Part shown: positions 7,968 through 17,263 of the stretch, piece by piece | Layout: the number at the start of each line of letters is the position of its first letter | Numbering within the stretch: position 1 is the first letter of the stretch | Assembly: GCF_024385465.1 (NCBI RefSeq) | Contig: NZ_JANFLS010000004.1 | Span: 186,001-250,000 of the forward strand | DNA: 64,000 nt | Origin: Arthrobacter sp. zg-Y844 | GTDB lineage: Bacteria; Actinomycetota; Actinomycetes; Actinomycetales; Micrococcaceae | Direction of reading: 5' to 3' | Position numbers and translations under genes: made by a program | The notes under the pieces: generated by a model | Told to the model about the DNA's origin: nothing | Seen by the model: the letters and a program-made list of their open reading frames with translations, nothing else | Database searches by the model: none

Positions 7968-9605
7968 CTAAATCCAACTGGGCATCCACATACGCAGCCG
8001 CCAGCCAGAATACGGGATGGTATCCGCCGTCCAGACCGGCAGGAAATATGCCGATAGCGCCAGGACCCCCGCGACGAAGCAGCCGGTAAGCAGGAGGCCG
8101 ATCCGCCGGCGCTGCGGACTGTCCGCGGGCCGGCCGAGTATCAGGCCCAGCACGTACACCAATGCGAGGACGAGGAACGGTTCAAAGGAGACCGCATAGA
8201 AGAAGAAAGTTGTCCGTTCAGGATAGGCGAACCACGGAAGGTATCCAGCCGCCACTCCGGACAGGACCGCACCGGCCCGCCAGTCCCGCCGGCCGGCCCA
8301 ATAGAAGAGCACCACCAGCAGCGACAGGGCGGCAGCCCACCAGATCAGGGGATTGCCGACGGAGGTGACCGCAGTGGAGCAGCTCTCCGCGGCGCAGCCG
8401 GTTTCTCCTTGCGCAGAGGACTCGTAGAAGAATGACGTGGGGCGGCCCATGAACAGCCAGGTCCAGGCGGTGGAGGAGTAGCTGTGCTCCGAACTGAGTC
8501 CGTTGTGGAAGGCATAGGCACTGCGGTGGTACTCGGCCAGTGAACGCAGCGAAGCAGGAAGCCAGCTCCAGCCTTCGTCCGGGTTCTCCTCGGCCCACTG
8601 CCGGTCGTACGCGTCATCGGACAACAGCCACCCGCTCCAGCTGGCCACGTAGGTGATCAACGCGGCCGGGATGATGGTGAGGAACGCCGGCACGCCGTCC
8701 CGGAACAGCGCGCTTTCCCACTGGCGGATGCCCGCAACCCGCCGGGCACTGACATCCCAAAGGACAGTCATCAGGCCGAAGACGGCAACGAAGGCCAGGG
8801 CTGACCACTTGGTGCCCACAGCCAGGCCGAGGCAGACGCCGGCGACGATCCGCCAGGGGCGCCAGAGCAGCCACGGCCCGTACAGCAGTGCACCGCCGGG
8901 GTCTGCGCGGTCCGGGGCACCGGCGCCGGCCGTTCGGGAGAGGGCATGTGCCAGCCGCAGCCGGCCGTCCCGTCGGTCCAACAGGAGCGCGCCGAACGCG
9001 GCCACCACCCAGAACGTCAGGAAGACATCCAACAGGGAGGTGCGGGAATGGACCAGATGGTGCCCGTCCACGGCCAGGAACAACCCGGCCAGGGCGCCGA
9101 GAGTCGCCGAGGAGAACAACCGTGCGGCGATGAGCCCCAGGAGCAGGACCGTAAGGGCGCCGGTAAGCGCGGCGCCGAAGCGCCAGCCGAAGGAATTATC
9201 CGATCCGAAAAGTGCCATGCCGAAAGCGATCATCCATTTGCCGACAGGCGGATGCACCACATATTCGGGCTCATCGAGCAGGACCTGGGGCCGGCCCGCA
9301 GCAAAGGACTCGTTTGCATCCTCGGGCCAGGCACGTTCATAGCCGGACTGCAGCAGCGAGTAGGCGTCCTTGACGTAGTAGGTCTCGTCAAACACCAGGG
9401 CGCCGGGCTCACCCAGGCGGGTGAAGCGCAGCACACCGCCCAGTACCGCCATCATCAGCGGCAGGATCCAGCCGGCCGCCCCCAGGGGCATGAGGCTGCT
9501 GCCCAGCAGGCGGTTCCGCAGGGCTTCGAAGGTGAACGCATGCTGTGGGGACTCGACCGCGGCCGGTGCCTCGCGGTGCGTCGTCGAGGTACCGGAGAGA
9601 CTCAC
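7968..9605 (-). CDS. pmt: dolichyl/polyprenyl-phosphate-mannose--protein mannosyltransferase
   Basis: A GT39-family integral membrane enzyme that O-mannosylates exported proteins using polyprenyl-phosphomannose. The first extracytoplasmic loop carries the family acidic motif FDETYYVKDA, with the catalytic Asp-Glu pair, soon after the first helix. About ten further hydrophobic segments follow, with the HHLVHSRTSLLDVFLTFW region and the C-terminal YPERTTFFFY region typical of actinobacterial Pmt. GTG 9605 (545 aa) is preferred: TAGAGT (plus 9613-9618) lies 7 bases upstream, implying a leaderless start. GTG 9614 (548 aa) is in frame but falls inside that -10 box. It is divergent from rsmI, an arrangement common in actinobacteria. 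Confidence 0.9.
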   Translation of the reverse strand: MSLSGTSTTHREAPAAVESPQHAFTFEALRNRLLGSSLMPLGAAGWILPLMMAVLGGVLRFTRLGEPGALVFDETYYVKDAYSLLQSGYERAWPEDANESFAAGRPQVLLDEPEYVVHPPVGKWMIAFGMALFGSDNSFGWRFGAALTGALTVLLLGLIAARLFSSATLGALAGLFLAVDGHHLVHSRTSLLDVFLTFWVVAAFGALLLDRRDGRLRLAHALSRTAGAGAPDRADPGGALLYGPWLLWRPWRIVAGVCLGLAVGTKWSALAFVAVFGLMTVLWDVSARRVAGIRQWESALFRDGVPAFLTIIPAALITYVASWSGWLLSDDAYDRQWAEENPDEGWSWLPASLRSLAEYHRSAYAFHNGLSSEHSYSSTAWTWLFMGRPTSFFYESSAQGETGCAAESCSTAVTSVGNPLIWWAAALSLLVVLFYWAGRRDWRAGAVLSGVAAGYLPWFAYPERTTFFFYAVSFEPFLVLALVYVLGLILGRPADSPQRRRIGLLLTGCFVAGVLALSAYFLPVWTADTIPYSGWRLRMWMPSWI

Positions 9606-9630
9606 GCGCACCACTCTATAGCCTGTCGCG

Positions 9631-9636
9631 TAGGGT
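9631..9636 (+). promoter_or_regulatory. -10 hexamer of a leaderless promoter for rsmI
   Basis: TAGGGT sits 6 bases before GTG 9643. The pmt -10 box on the other strand (9613-9618) is only 12 bases away, so the two divergent promoters must overlap. Confidence 0.55.
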
Positions 9637-9642
9637 TAGAGG

Positions 9643-10560
9643 GTGGACTCGAGCAAGGTAACAGGCAGCATGACAGGCACCAGGACAGGCACCATGGCAG
9701 GCACCGCGAACAACGACGCCGCAGGGCCGGGGCAGATTGTCCTGGCGGCAACCCCCATCGGCAACATGGGTGATGCAACCAACCGGCTGATCGGATTGCT
9801 GGAAAGCGCCGACATCATTGCCGCGGAGGACACCCGGCGCCTGCACCGGCTGGTAAGCGCCCTCGGCATCACCACGCGGGGCCGGATCATCAGTTACCAC
9901 GAGCACAACGAAGCTTCCCGCACTGCCGATCTGCTGGAGATGGTCCGCGGCGGCGCCACCCTCCTGATGGTGACCGATGCCGGCATGCCCGCCGTATCCG
10001 ATCCGGGCTTCCGCCTGGTGGAGGCTGCGGCCGCCGAAGGACTGACCGTCACCGCCGCCCCCGGACCCTCAGCGGTGTTGACCGCACTGGCCCTTTCCGG
10101 CCTGCCGACGGACCGCTTCTGCTTCGAAGGCTTCCTTCCCCGGAAGCCCGGGGAACGCAGCAGCCGGCTCGCGAAGCTGGCCGGCGAGCAGCGGACCATG
10201 GTGTTCTTCGAGGCTCCGCACCGCCTCGAACCCATGCTGCGTGCCCTGGACGCCGCCTTTGGCGGGGACCGCCGCGCCGCCGTCGCCCGCGAGCTCACCA
10301 AGCTGCATGAACAGGTGCTGCGCGGGCCCCTGCGCGAGCTGCTGGAATGGGCGGAGGCCGGGGACGTGCGCGGGGAAATCGCCGTGGTGGTCGAAGGCGC
10401 ACCGGACGCCGCCCCGGAACAGGCGGCGGACCACGTGGCCGCCGTCAATTCCCTGGTGGAGCAGGGCATCCGGCTTAAAGACGCCGTCGCCGCCGTGGCC
10501 GAGGATGCCCGGATCAGCAAGCGCGAACTGTATTCGGCGGTGCTGGAAGCGCGCAGCTAA
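9643..10560 (+). CDS. rsmI: 16S rRNA (cytidine(1402)-2'-O)-methyltransferase
   Basis: A SAM-dependent tetrapyrrole-methylase-fold enzyme that 2'-O-methylates C1402 in the ribosomal decoding centre. The motifs follow the family order: LAATPIGNMGDAT, AAEDTRRL, the SAM-binding segment VTDAGMPAVSDPG, then APGPSAVLTALALSGLP and FEGFLPRK. The 305-residue length is slightly above usual because of a 25-30 residue N-terminal extension encoded by a 12-base tandem repeat. GTG 9643 is favoured by a -10 hexamer 6 bases upstream; ATG codons at 9670 and 9694, inside the repeat, are possible alternatives. It is divergent from pmt. Confidence 0.93.
   Translation: MDSSKVTGSMTGTRTGTMAGTANNDAAGPGQIVLAATPIGNMGDATNRLIGLLESADIIAAEDTRRLHRLVSALGITTRGRIISYHEHNEASRTADLLEMVRGGATLLMVTDAGMPAVSDPGFRLVEAAAAEGLTVTAAPGPSAVLTALALSGLPTDRFCFEGFLPRKPGERSSRLAKLAGEQRTMVFFEAPHRLEPMLRALDAAFGGDRRAAVARELTKLHEQVLRGPLRELLEWAEAGDVRGEIAVVVEGAPDAAPEQAADHVAAVNSLVEQGIRLKDAVAAVAEDARISKRELYSAVLEARS
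9661..9708 (+). repeat. four imperfect 12-bp tandem repeats in the rsmI 5' coding region
   Basis: Four consecutive 12-base units of the form RCAGGCASC-NNG encode TGSM, TGTR, TGTM and AGTA. The period is a multiple of three, so copy-number change would keep the frame. Two units contain ATG, giving possible alternative starts. Confidence 0.85.
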
Positions 10561-10629
10561 GCGCTCCGACCTATGCCTGGGGATGGGCAGATGCACAGTA
10601 GCTCCTCCGGAGGGTAGTGCATACCCGCA

Positions 10630-10659
10630 TTTACAGGCAGTGCCGCCGAAGCCTACGGT
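10630..10659 (+). promoter_or_regulatory. promoter for the succinate-semialdehyde dehydrogenase gene
   Basis: TTTACA (10630-10635), 18-base spacer, TACGGT (10654-10659). The -35 matches the housekeeping consensus in 5 of 6 positions. Expected initiation is near 10666, leaving a leader of about 50 bases with a Shine-Dalgarno sequence before ATG 10719. Confidence 0.55.
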
Positions 10660-10718
10660 TTAGTGAGACCACGGGCACGCCGCCCGCGGTGGATCCGATG
10701 ATTTTGGAGGCATTCCCT

Positions 10719-12200
10719 ATGGGCATTCCCGCAGACCGTGAAGCCGAACTCCTGGCGCAGGTCCCCACCGGCCTGTTGATTGACGGCCAGTGGCGGGAGG
10801 CGTCCGGCGGCCGCACGTTCGACGTCGAAGATCCCGCCACCGGCAAGGTGCTGATGAGCATTGCCGATGCCTCCACGGAAGACGGTGCGCTGGCCATGGA
10901 CGCCGCCGCAGCCGCCCAGGATGCCTGGGCACGGACGGCACCCCGCGAACGCGGGGAAATCCTGCGCCGCGCCTTTGAACTGGTGACGGAACGCGCCGAG
11001 GACTTTGCCCTGCTGATGACGCTGGAAATGGGCAAGCCGCTGGCGGAAGCCCGCGGCGAGGTAGTGTACGGCGCGGAGTTCCTGCGCTGGTTCTCCGAGG
11101 AAGCCGTCCGGGTTTCCGGACGCTACAGCACCGCTCCCGACGGTAAGTCCCGGCTGCTGGTGAACAAGAAGCCGGTGGGGCCGTGCCTGCTGATCACCCC
11201 CTGGAACTTCCCGCTGGCCATGGCCACCCGCAAGATCGCCCCCGCCGTGGCGGCCGGCTGCACCATGGTGCTCAAGCCCGCCAAGCTGACGCCCCTGACC
11301 TCCCAGCTTTTCGCGGCCGTCATGATGGAAGCCGGGCTGCCTGCCGGCGTGCTGAACGTTGTCTCCACCACTTCCGCCGGCGACGTCACCGGCCCCATCC
11401 TCAAGGATTCCCGTCTGCGGAAGGTTTCCTTCACCGGATCCACACCCGTAGGCCAGGGCCTGATCCGGGACGCAGCCGAGAACGTCCTGCGCACCTCCAT
11501 GGAGCTCGGCGGAAACGCCCCCTTCATTGTTTTCGAGGACGCAGACCTGGACAAGGCCGTGGAAGGTGCCATGACCGCAAAGCTGCGGAACATGGGCGAG
11601 GCCTGCACGGCGGCGAACCGCTTCATCGTCCAGGACACGGTGGCGCAGGAGTTCGCAGAGAAGTTCGCGGCACGGGTGGGCGCCATGACTACCGGCCGGG
11701 GTACCGAAGACGACACCAAGATCGGGCCGCTGATTGACGGCAAGTCGCGGGACAAGGTGCACGCCCTCGTCAGCGAAGCGGTCGACGGCGGCGCAGTGGC
11801 ACTGGTCGGCGGGGAACCCGTGGACGGCCCGGGCTACTTCTACCGCCCCACGGTCCTGCAGAACGTTGCCCCGGATGCCCGGATCCTGAAAGAGGAAATC
11901 TTCGGTCCGGTGGCACCGATCGTCACCTTCTCCACTGAGGACGAAGCCGTGGCGCTCGCCAACAACACCGAATACGGACTGGTGTCCTACGTCTTCACCC
12001 GGGATTTGAACCGCGGACTGCGGATCGGCGAAAAGCTGGAATCCGGCATGCTGGGACTCAACGCCGGAGTTGTTTCCAACGCCGCCGCACCGTTTGGCGG
12101 AGTCAAGCAGTCCGGGCTGGGCCGCGAGGGCGGTGCCGAAGGCATCGAGGAATACCTATACACGCAGTACATCGGGATCGCCGACCCCTACGCCGGGTAG
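10719..12200 (+). CDS. gabD: NAD(P)-dependent succinate-semialdehyde dehydrogenase
   Basis: A 493-residue aldehyde dehydrogenase of the GabD group, oxidising succinate semialdehyde to succinate as the last step of GABA degradation. Visible motifs are ITPWNFPLAM, FTGSTPVGQ, the general-base region SMELGGNAPF (Glu near 270), and the catalytic Cys in GEACTAANRF (near 304). The substrate-type signature EEIFGPVAPI and the C-terminal GGVKQSGLGREGG agree with GabD rather than betaine aldehyde dehydrogenase. ATG 10719 is chosen for the TTGGAGG site 8 bases upstream. It stands alone between a predicted promoter and a strong terminator. Substrate assignment is from family resemblance. Confidence 0.87.
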   Translation: MGIPADREAELLAQVPTGLLIDGQWREASGGRTFDVEDPATGKVLMSIADASTEDGALAMDAAAAAQDAWARTAPRERGEILRRAFELVTERAEDFALLMTLEMGKPLAEARGEVVYGAEFLRWFSEEAVRVSGRYSTAPDGKSRLLVNKKPVGPCLLITPWNFPLAMATRKIAPAVAAGCTMVLKPAKLTPLTSQLFAAVMMEAGLPAGVLNVVSTTSAGDVTGPILKDSRLRKVSFTGSTPVGQGLIRDAAENVLRTSMELGGNAPFIVFEDADLDKAVEGAMTAKLRNMGEACTAANRFIVQDTVAQEFAEKFAARVGAMTTGRGTEDDTKIGPLIDGKSRDKVHALVSEAVDGGAVALVGGEPVDGPGYFYRPTVLQNVAPDARILKEEIFGPVAPIVTFSTEDEAVALANNTEYGLVSYVFTRDLNRGLRIGEKLESGMLGLNAGVVSNAAAPFGGVKQSGLGREGGAEGIEEYLYTQYIGIADPYAG

Positions 12201-12213
12201 GTAACCGACAGGA

Positions 12214-12254
12214 AGAAACCCAGTGACGCCGCCGGCGTCACTGGGTTTCTTTTT
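12214..12254. terminator. Rho-independent terminator after gabD, probably bidirectional
   Basis: A perfect 17-base inverted repeat (12214-12230 and 12234-12250) around a 3-base loop, followed by a T run to 12254. It separates gabD from the converging transglutaminase-domain gene. Confidence 0.92.
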
Positions 12255-12271
12255 GCCCTTTCAGGTCAGGC

Positions 12272-14623
12272 TCAGTCGTGCCGAAACCGCATGGCCAGCG
12301 ACGGCGGGAGGAACCGCGCGTGCAGCCGGCCGAACAGGCTGGTGCCGCTCCGCAGTTCGTTCCGCACCGTTTCGAGGTTCTCCCATGCCGGGGCGGCTCC
12401 CCGGCCGCCGCGTCCGCGGCGGCCGGAGCCGGCGTAGGCCTCTTCCTCGAATGCCAGACGGATGCGGGTCAGCGCCTCGTCCGCCTGCGGGGAGAAGCCG
12501 GCCTCGCCCGCCAACCGGCGGGCGTACGTCCGGGGAGTGTCGGAGGTCCGGCCGGGATACCCGTAATCGATCCCCAGATCTGCTATTTCGTCCCAGACCG
12601 GCCCCGAACGGGAACCAGCGGCGGCGGCCTTCCGCCGCCGAGCCGCACGGCGCCGCCGCATCGCCCAGGGCGTCAGCACGGCAGCCGCGGCCGCCAGCGT
12701 TCCGAGGACGGCGCCCAGCCACGCCGTCGTGCCCGTGTCGGCGGGTTCGAGCACGGTTTCGGGTGCCAGCGGAGCTTCCTCCTGCGGGACAGCCGGCGCC
12801 GTCGCCAGCGCGTCAGGGACCCGGGGATCGTCGTCGTCGTGAATAGTGGCAGTCCCCGGCGTGCGCTGCTGCTGGGCGTAGTCCGGCACCGATCCGCGGG
12901 AAGGCGTGGGCTCGAAGCGGACCCAGCCGGCACCTTCGAAATACAGCTCGGGCCACGCGTGGGCGTCCGTGGAATCGACCTCGAACTCGCGCAGCGGTTC
13001 TCCGTTGGGGCCGGTCCCGTCCGGGGTCTCGCCGGTGTCCTGGCCGGGCGCGTAGCCCAGTGCCATCCGGCTGGGGATGCCCTCCTGCCGGGCCATCACG
13101 GCCATGGCTGCGGCGAAATGCACGCAGTAGCCGGCCTTTCGTTCGAGGAACTCGGACAAGACCGAAATCCCGTTCCCGTCGTAGCCGCCCTCCACCGGTG
13201 CCTCCAGTGAATAGCTGAACTGCGGCCCGCGCAGATAACTCTGGAGGGCCATGGCCTTGGCATACGGTGTGGCGGCATCCCCGACTGCCTCCGCGGCTGC
13301 CTCCCGGATGTTTCCGGGCAGGTCAGCGGGCAGGTCCGTGAAAACGGGGTCCAGGCCCGCGCCGTCGGCCGCCGGAATTGCCGCCAGCTGCTCCGGCGTG
13401 AACTCGGCCGCGATGCTCAGCACCTGGTAATCCTGCCGGGCCGCGCCCTCGGAATCGTCGTCCAGCACGGTCATGGTCTTGGGATCCCAGGACCAGCTTC
13501 CTTCGGCACCGGTAACGCCCAGCGGATAGTAGGGGGCCAACAGCCACGGGCTCGAATACGTGTTGGAGCTGATCCGCGTCACCACCGCCTCGGCCTGGCT
13601 TCCCCTCGGCGGTGTGTAGGCGCCGCCCGACATGGTTGCCACGCCCTGCCGGCGTTCGTCCTCGCGGACGTCGGGAGCCCAGCGGCTCCCGGAAAAATCC
13701 TCCAAGGTAGTGGAGCGGAGGTACACGGGTTCGACGGACGAGGTTGCATAGGTGATCCGGCCTGAGGACTGCGGTTGGCGCAGGTCATTGCCCAACGTGA
13801 CTATGGGGTTCAGCCCGGTGCTGCCGGAAAAGAAGTTGAATCTGGTGCCTTCCGGGAAGGCGCCGCCGTTGAACCCCGGCAACACCGGAGGCAGCAGGAG
13901 CGCCAATGCCAGGGCAGATGCCGAAACTGCCGTTCCGCGTGCCAGCCAGGTCCGCGGGTTACCGTGCCCGTGCTGTTCCCTGCGTGCACTGACCGTCAGC
14001 AATAGCAGGTATCCGACTGCTGCGAGGAAGAAATATCCTGCTCCCAGGCTCGCGGGTTTCAGCACTGCGGGGATCATCAGCACCGCAAACAGGCCCAGCC
14101 CGGCGGTTGCCGGCATCCGCAGGGTGGCCGCCAGGGTATCCGTCAGGACGGCTACCAGCCCGATGCCCGCACAGCACAGGAACAGGATGCCGGGCAGCGG
14201 CTGCACGGGGGCGACTTCGGTGAGGACGACCGTCCGCGCCTCGGCCAGCAGCGCATCCGCCCGGGCAAGGGTGCCCGGGCCGGGCAGGAAGCCCAGGAAT
14301 GACGCCGATGAAGCGAACAGCCAGGTCAGGGTGCACGCCAGGACCGCCATGCCTGCCACCGGAACCAGAGGTTGCGGCACCTTCAGCCGCCGCGCACCGG
14401 CGGTGGCCGCCAGCGGGACGAGGACGGCGAAGAACAGCGGCGGCAGCCAGGACCAGCCTTCGATGACCCCGTGCACGCTGAGCGAACAAAGCAGGACCGC
14501 CAGCGCTCCTGCTCCGGCTACCGCAACGTTGGCCGGCCCGCGGTCGCCCCGGGGTGCCGGTTCCGTACCCTGCAGGTGGCCGGACGCCGGCACGGCCTCC
14601 GGGCGGCTCAGCAGGGCGCTCAT
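12272..14623 (-). CDS. transglutaminase-like membrane protein (TgpA / DUF3488 family)
   Basis: A 783-residue protein. The N-terminal ~220 residues hold six to seven hydrophobic helices. An extracytoplasmic transglutaminase-like domain follows, then a single helix near 650 and a C-terminal cytoplasmic DUF4129-like part of about 120 residues ending in Arg-rich sequence. The catalytic triad is visible: Cys in KAGYCVHFAAAM (near 499), His in STDAHAWPEL (near 556), and the acidic residue in FEPTPSRG. Such proteins are encoded with MoxR and DUF58 partners in many bacteria, and their exact substrate is unknown. The start overlaps the DUF58 stop by 4 bases, showing translational coupling as the last gene of a three-gene operon. 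Confidence 0.9.
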   Translation of the reverse strand: MSALLSRPEAVPASGHLQGTEPAPRGDRGPANVAVAGAGALAVLLCSLSVHGVIEGWSWLPPLFFAVLVPLAATAGARRLKVPQPLVPVAGMAVLACTLTWLFASSASFLGFLPGPGTLARADALLAEARTVVLTEVAPVQPLPGILFLCCAGIGLVAVLTDTLAATLRMPATAGLGLFAVLMIPAVLKPASLGAGYFFLAAVGYLLLLTVSARREQHGHGNPRTWLARGTAVSASALALALLLPPVLPGFNGGAFPEGTRFNFFSGSTGLNPIVTLGNDLRQPQSSGRITYATSSVEPVYLRSTTLEDFSGSRWAPDVREDERRQGVATMSGGAYTPPRGSQAEAVVTRISSNTYSSPWLLAPYYPLGVTGAEGSWSWDPKTMTVLDDDSEGAARQDYQVLSIAAEFTPEQLAAIPAADGAGLDPVFTDLPADLPGNIREAAAEAVGDAATPYAKAMALQSYLRGPQFSYSLEAPVEGGYDGNGISVLSEFLERKAGYCVHFAAAMAVMARQEGIPSRMALGYAPGQDTGETPDGTGPNGEPLREFEVDSTDAHAWPELYFEGAGWVRFEPTPSRGSVPDYAQQQRTPGTATIHDDDDPRVPDALATAPAVPQEEAPLAPETVLEPADTGTTAWLGAVLGTLAAAAAVLTPWAMRRRRAARRRKAAAAGSRSGPVWDEIADLGIDYGYPGRTSDTPRTYARRLAGEAGFSPQADEALTRIRLAFEEEAYAGSGRRGRGGRGAAPAWENLETVRNELRSGTSLFGRLHARFLPPSLAMRFRHD

Positions 14624-15960
14624 ACCCGCCCCCCGGCGGCGTGGACGCCCTGGGGATCGTGGTCAAGGAGGGACCAGGCCGCGGGTACCGGAGTTGCCGG
14701 TGTTACCGCCGCGGCAATCCACCCGGCCTCCCGCAGGATTGTCAGGACAGGACGCAGCGCGGCCGGCCGGTCGGTAACCAGCAGCACCAGTGGTTGGCGG
14801 GCATACCGTGCGGCCGGAGCCAGCGTATGCGCCTGGGCAGTGTCGATCCGGCCGGCAACAACGAGCAGGGGGCCGGGCGCCTGGCCGGAAACGTCCAGCG
14901 CGGCAAAGGGGGCAGAGGCATCGGTGGGATTCCCCGGCGTCGGGGGCGGCGGAGATTCCAGGCCCAGGGCGGCCAGCCCTTCGGCGAGGTTTTGCACCCC
15001 GTCAAACCCGCGGAAGTCGGTCTCGCTGCTGTCTACGGCAGACGGGGAACGGGCCAGCCCGGGCCGGGAGAGCTCGTCGGTGAAGCGCACGCCGTAGCCG
15101 GACTCGGAGAAGAAAACGGCGGAGGAAACAACTGCCGAAACCGCCCATTCGAATGTTTCCGACGTAAGCAGCTCGCCGTTGTCAGGATTCAGCGGCGATC
15201 CGTCATCGTAGGAGGCCAGGCGCTGGTCCAGCACGATGGAAGCGGTCGGCGCGGTCACCGGTTCCTCCTGCCGGACCATCAACTCCCCGTGCCTGGCCGT
15301 CGCCGGCCAGTGCACCCGGCGCATGGGATCTCCATGGCGGTACTCGCGGGTGGAAGCATCATCTTCGCTGGGCGTTCCGCGGCGCCTGCTCGGCGCACTG
15401 CCGTCGGTGCCCATGGCACTGAACAACGACGACGGCGGAAGCTCAAGCGGGGCCGGCGCCACTGCCAACCGGTCGGTTCCGCCCAGCGTGTGCACCGTCC
15501 GCGCCAGGCCCAGCGGATCGACGAAGTCCGCGGTTACGGGGCCGATGCCGTAGAGGCCGCGACGGCTCGACCGCAGGCGGTACTCATAGGTGCTGGATCC
15601 GTTCTCCGCCGCGTAACCGGAGGGGAACCGGAACACCGGGCTGGGCCCGAATCGGAACGGCAGCCCCTCGCGGATGAGTGCTTCGGATGCAGGGGTTCCG
15701 CGGCTGAGCACCCGCAGGGATACCGTGGCGGCCGTGCCTGTTTCCACCAGCGGGGGAGAGAAGCTGCGCTCGACCTCAAAGCCGGGTTTGAACAGGCGAA
15801 GCAGTGCTGCGGCCAGGACCGGCAGCGCGATCAGCAGGACAGCGAGTGCCAGCAGGTCCCGGCGGCCCAGAGTGACTGCCCCAAGGAGCGCCGCCGCCCC
15901 GGCGCACACCAGGCCCCAGCCGCGCGGGGTGAAAAACCTCGTAACGGATGAGGTGTCCAT
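14620..15960 (-). CDS. DUF58 domain-containing protein
   Basis: A 446-residue protein with two N-terminal transmembrane helices (starting near residues 12 and 38), a beta-rich stretch, and the DUF58 signature near residue 250: REYRHGDPMRRVHWPATARH, followed by ELMVRQEE. Its C-terminal portion resembles a von Willebrand A-like fold. DUF58 proteins are expected to work with the adjacent MoxR ATPase as a chaperone or metal-insertion-like system; their client here is unknown. ATG 15960 is selected because the first helix follows within ten residues and AAAGG lies upstream; an in-frame upstream extension to 16098 would run into moxR. The stop overlaps the transglutaminase gene. Confidence 0.88.
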   Translation of the reverse strand: MDTSSVTRFFTPRGWGLVCAGAAALLGAVTLGRRDLLALAVLLIALPVLAAALLRLFKPGFEVERSFSPPLVETGTAATVSLRVLSRGTPASEALIREGLPFRFGPSPVFRFPSGYAAENGSSTYEYRLRSSRRGLYGIGPVTADFVDPLGLARTVHTLGGTDRLAVAPAPLELPPSSLFSAMGTDGSAPSRRRGTPSEDDASTREYRHGDPMRRVHWPATARHGELMVRQEEPVTAPTASIVLDQRLASYDDGSPLNPDNGELLTSETFEWAVSAVVSSAVFFSESGYGVRFTDELSRPGLARSPSAVDSSETDFRGFDGVQNLAEGLAALGLESPPPPTPGNPTDASAPFAALDVSGQAPGPLLVVAGRIDTAQAHTLAPAARYARQPLVLLVTDRPAALRPVLTILREAGWIAAAVTPATPVPAAWSLLDHDPQGVHAAGGRV

Positions 15961-16042
15961 GGGAGCCTTTCGCTCGGCGGTGCGGACTCTGTGCGGGCCC
16001 GGTGCGGCGGCAAGCCGGCTCGGGTGGAACCTGTCGGGGCCG

Positions 16043-17107
16043 CTAGCGGTGCAGCCGCTGCGGTGTTCCGGCGGACCGGGGAACCGGCACGGCCGCAATC
16101 ACGGACGCAATAATGCTCGTGGCGCTGATCCCCGTTCCGGCTGCCTTTCGCTGCAACAGGAGCCGGTGGGCGAGGACGGGATCCGCCAGCCTCGTCACGT
16201 CGTCCGGCAGCACGAAATCCCGGCCTTCGAGCGCTGCGTAGGCCTTGGCCGCACGGAGCAGCTGCAGAAGGGCCCGGGGGCTGGCACCCAGCCGGAGATC
16301 CGGGTGTTCGCGGGTGGCCCGGCCCAGGGAAACCGTGTACTCCTTGACGGCGTCGGAAACGTAGATATCGCGGACCCTGGCGATCATGGCCGAGGCCTCG
16401 CGTATTCCCACCACGGGGGTAATGCTGTCCAGGGGTGAGCCGGATTGATGGTTCTCAAGCATTTCCACTTCGGAACGAGCATCCGGGTAGCCAAGGGAAA
16501 GCCGGGCCATGAACCTGTCCCGCTGCGCCTCCGGCAGGGGATAGGTCCCCTCCATCTCGATGGGATTCTGCGTGGCAACCACGATGAAGGGTGCCGAGAG
16601 CCGGTGGGTGCCGCCGTCGACGGTCACCTGGTGTTCCTCCATGCATTCCAGCAGAGCCGACTGGGTCTTTGCGGAAGCCCGGTTGATTTCGTCGGCGATC
16701 ACCACGTTGGCGAACACCGGGCCCTGGCGGAATTCGAACCGGTGGCTGTCCTGGTTGTAGATGGACACCCCGGTGACATCCGACGGCAGCAGATCCGGGG
16801 TGAACTGGATGCGGCTGACTGTGCAGTCAATGGTCCGCGCCAGTGTCTTGGCGAGCATTGTCTTGCCGACCCCGGGAACGTCTTCGAGCAGTACGTGCCC
16901 CTCGGCAAGCAGGACCGTCAGCACCAGCCGGGCCGCGTCTTCCTTGCCGTCAATCACCGTATTCACGGCGGCCAGGATTCCCTCTGCCGCTTCGGAGAAG
17001 GCTTGGGCGTCGACCGCGGCGGGAGGGGAATGGAGGGTGGCGGCCGAGGGCCGGGAAGGAAAGCCGTTAAGGGACGCTGCGGCGGCAGACGGGATCGGAG
17101 CGTCCAT
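16043..17107 (-). CDS. MoxR-family AAA+ ATPase
   Basis: A 354-residue AAA+ ATPase of the MoxR subfamily. Walker A is VPGVGKTM (near residue 75) and Walker B is VIADEINRAS. The MoxR-specific segment NPIEMEGTYPLPEAQRDRF and sensor regions follow, and a C-terminal lid domain contains GASPRALLQLLRAAKA. MoxR ATPases act as chaperones, usually with DUF58/VWA partners, and the DUF58 gene follows 82 bases downstream. ATG 17107 is chosen for the GGAAGG site 7 bases upstream; an in-frame extension to 17167 is possible but lacks a site. It is the first gene of the operon MoxR - DUF58 - transglutaminase and divergent from tatD. Confidence 0.92.
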   Translation of the reverse strand: MDAPIPSAAAASLNGFPSRPSAATLHSPPAAVDAQAFSEAAEGILAAVNTVIDGKEDAARLVLTVLLAEGHVLLEDVPGVGKTMLAKTLARTIDCTVSRIQFTPDLLPSDVTGVSIYNQDSHRFEFRQGPVFANVVIADEINRASAKTQSALLECMEEHQVTVDGGTHRLSAPFIVVATQNPIEMEGTYPLPEAQRDRFMARLSLGYPDARSEVEMLENHQSGSPLDSITPVVGIREASAMIARVRDIYVSDAVKEYTVSLGRATREHPDLRLGASPRALLQLLRAAKAYAALEGRDFVLPDDVTRLADPVLAHRLLLQRKAAGTGISATSIIASVIAAVPVPRSAGTPQRLHR

Positions 17108-17250
17108 GGACACCTTCCATACTCGGCGGTTGCAGCTGCAGCAAACAGACCGCACCTGCGGTGACACGGCAGGCGGAGTAAGCCCCGCTATCCGTTTTCG
17201 ACCTGCGGGAGCTCCAACAGCAGTTTGTCTGTTCAGGCTACTAGCTCACC

Positions 17251-17256
17251 TAGGCT
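17251..17256 (+). promoter_or_regulatory. -10 hexamer of a probable leaderless promoter for tatD
   Basis: TAGGCT lies 7 bases before ATG 17264, and no Shine-Dalgarno sequence is present. A weak -35 candidate, TTGTCT, is at 17225-17230, with a 20-base spacer. Confidence 0.45.
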
Positions 17257-17263
17257 TAAGAAC

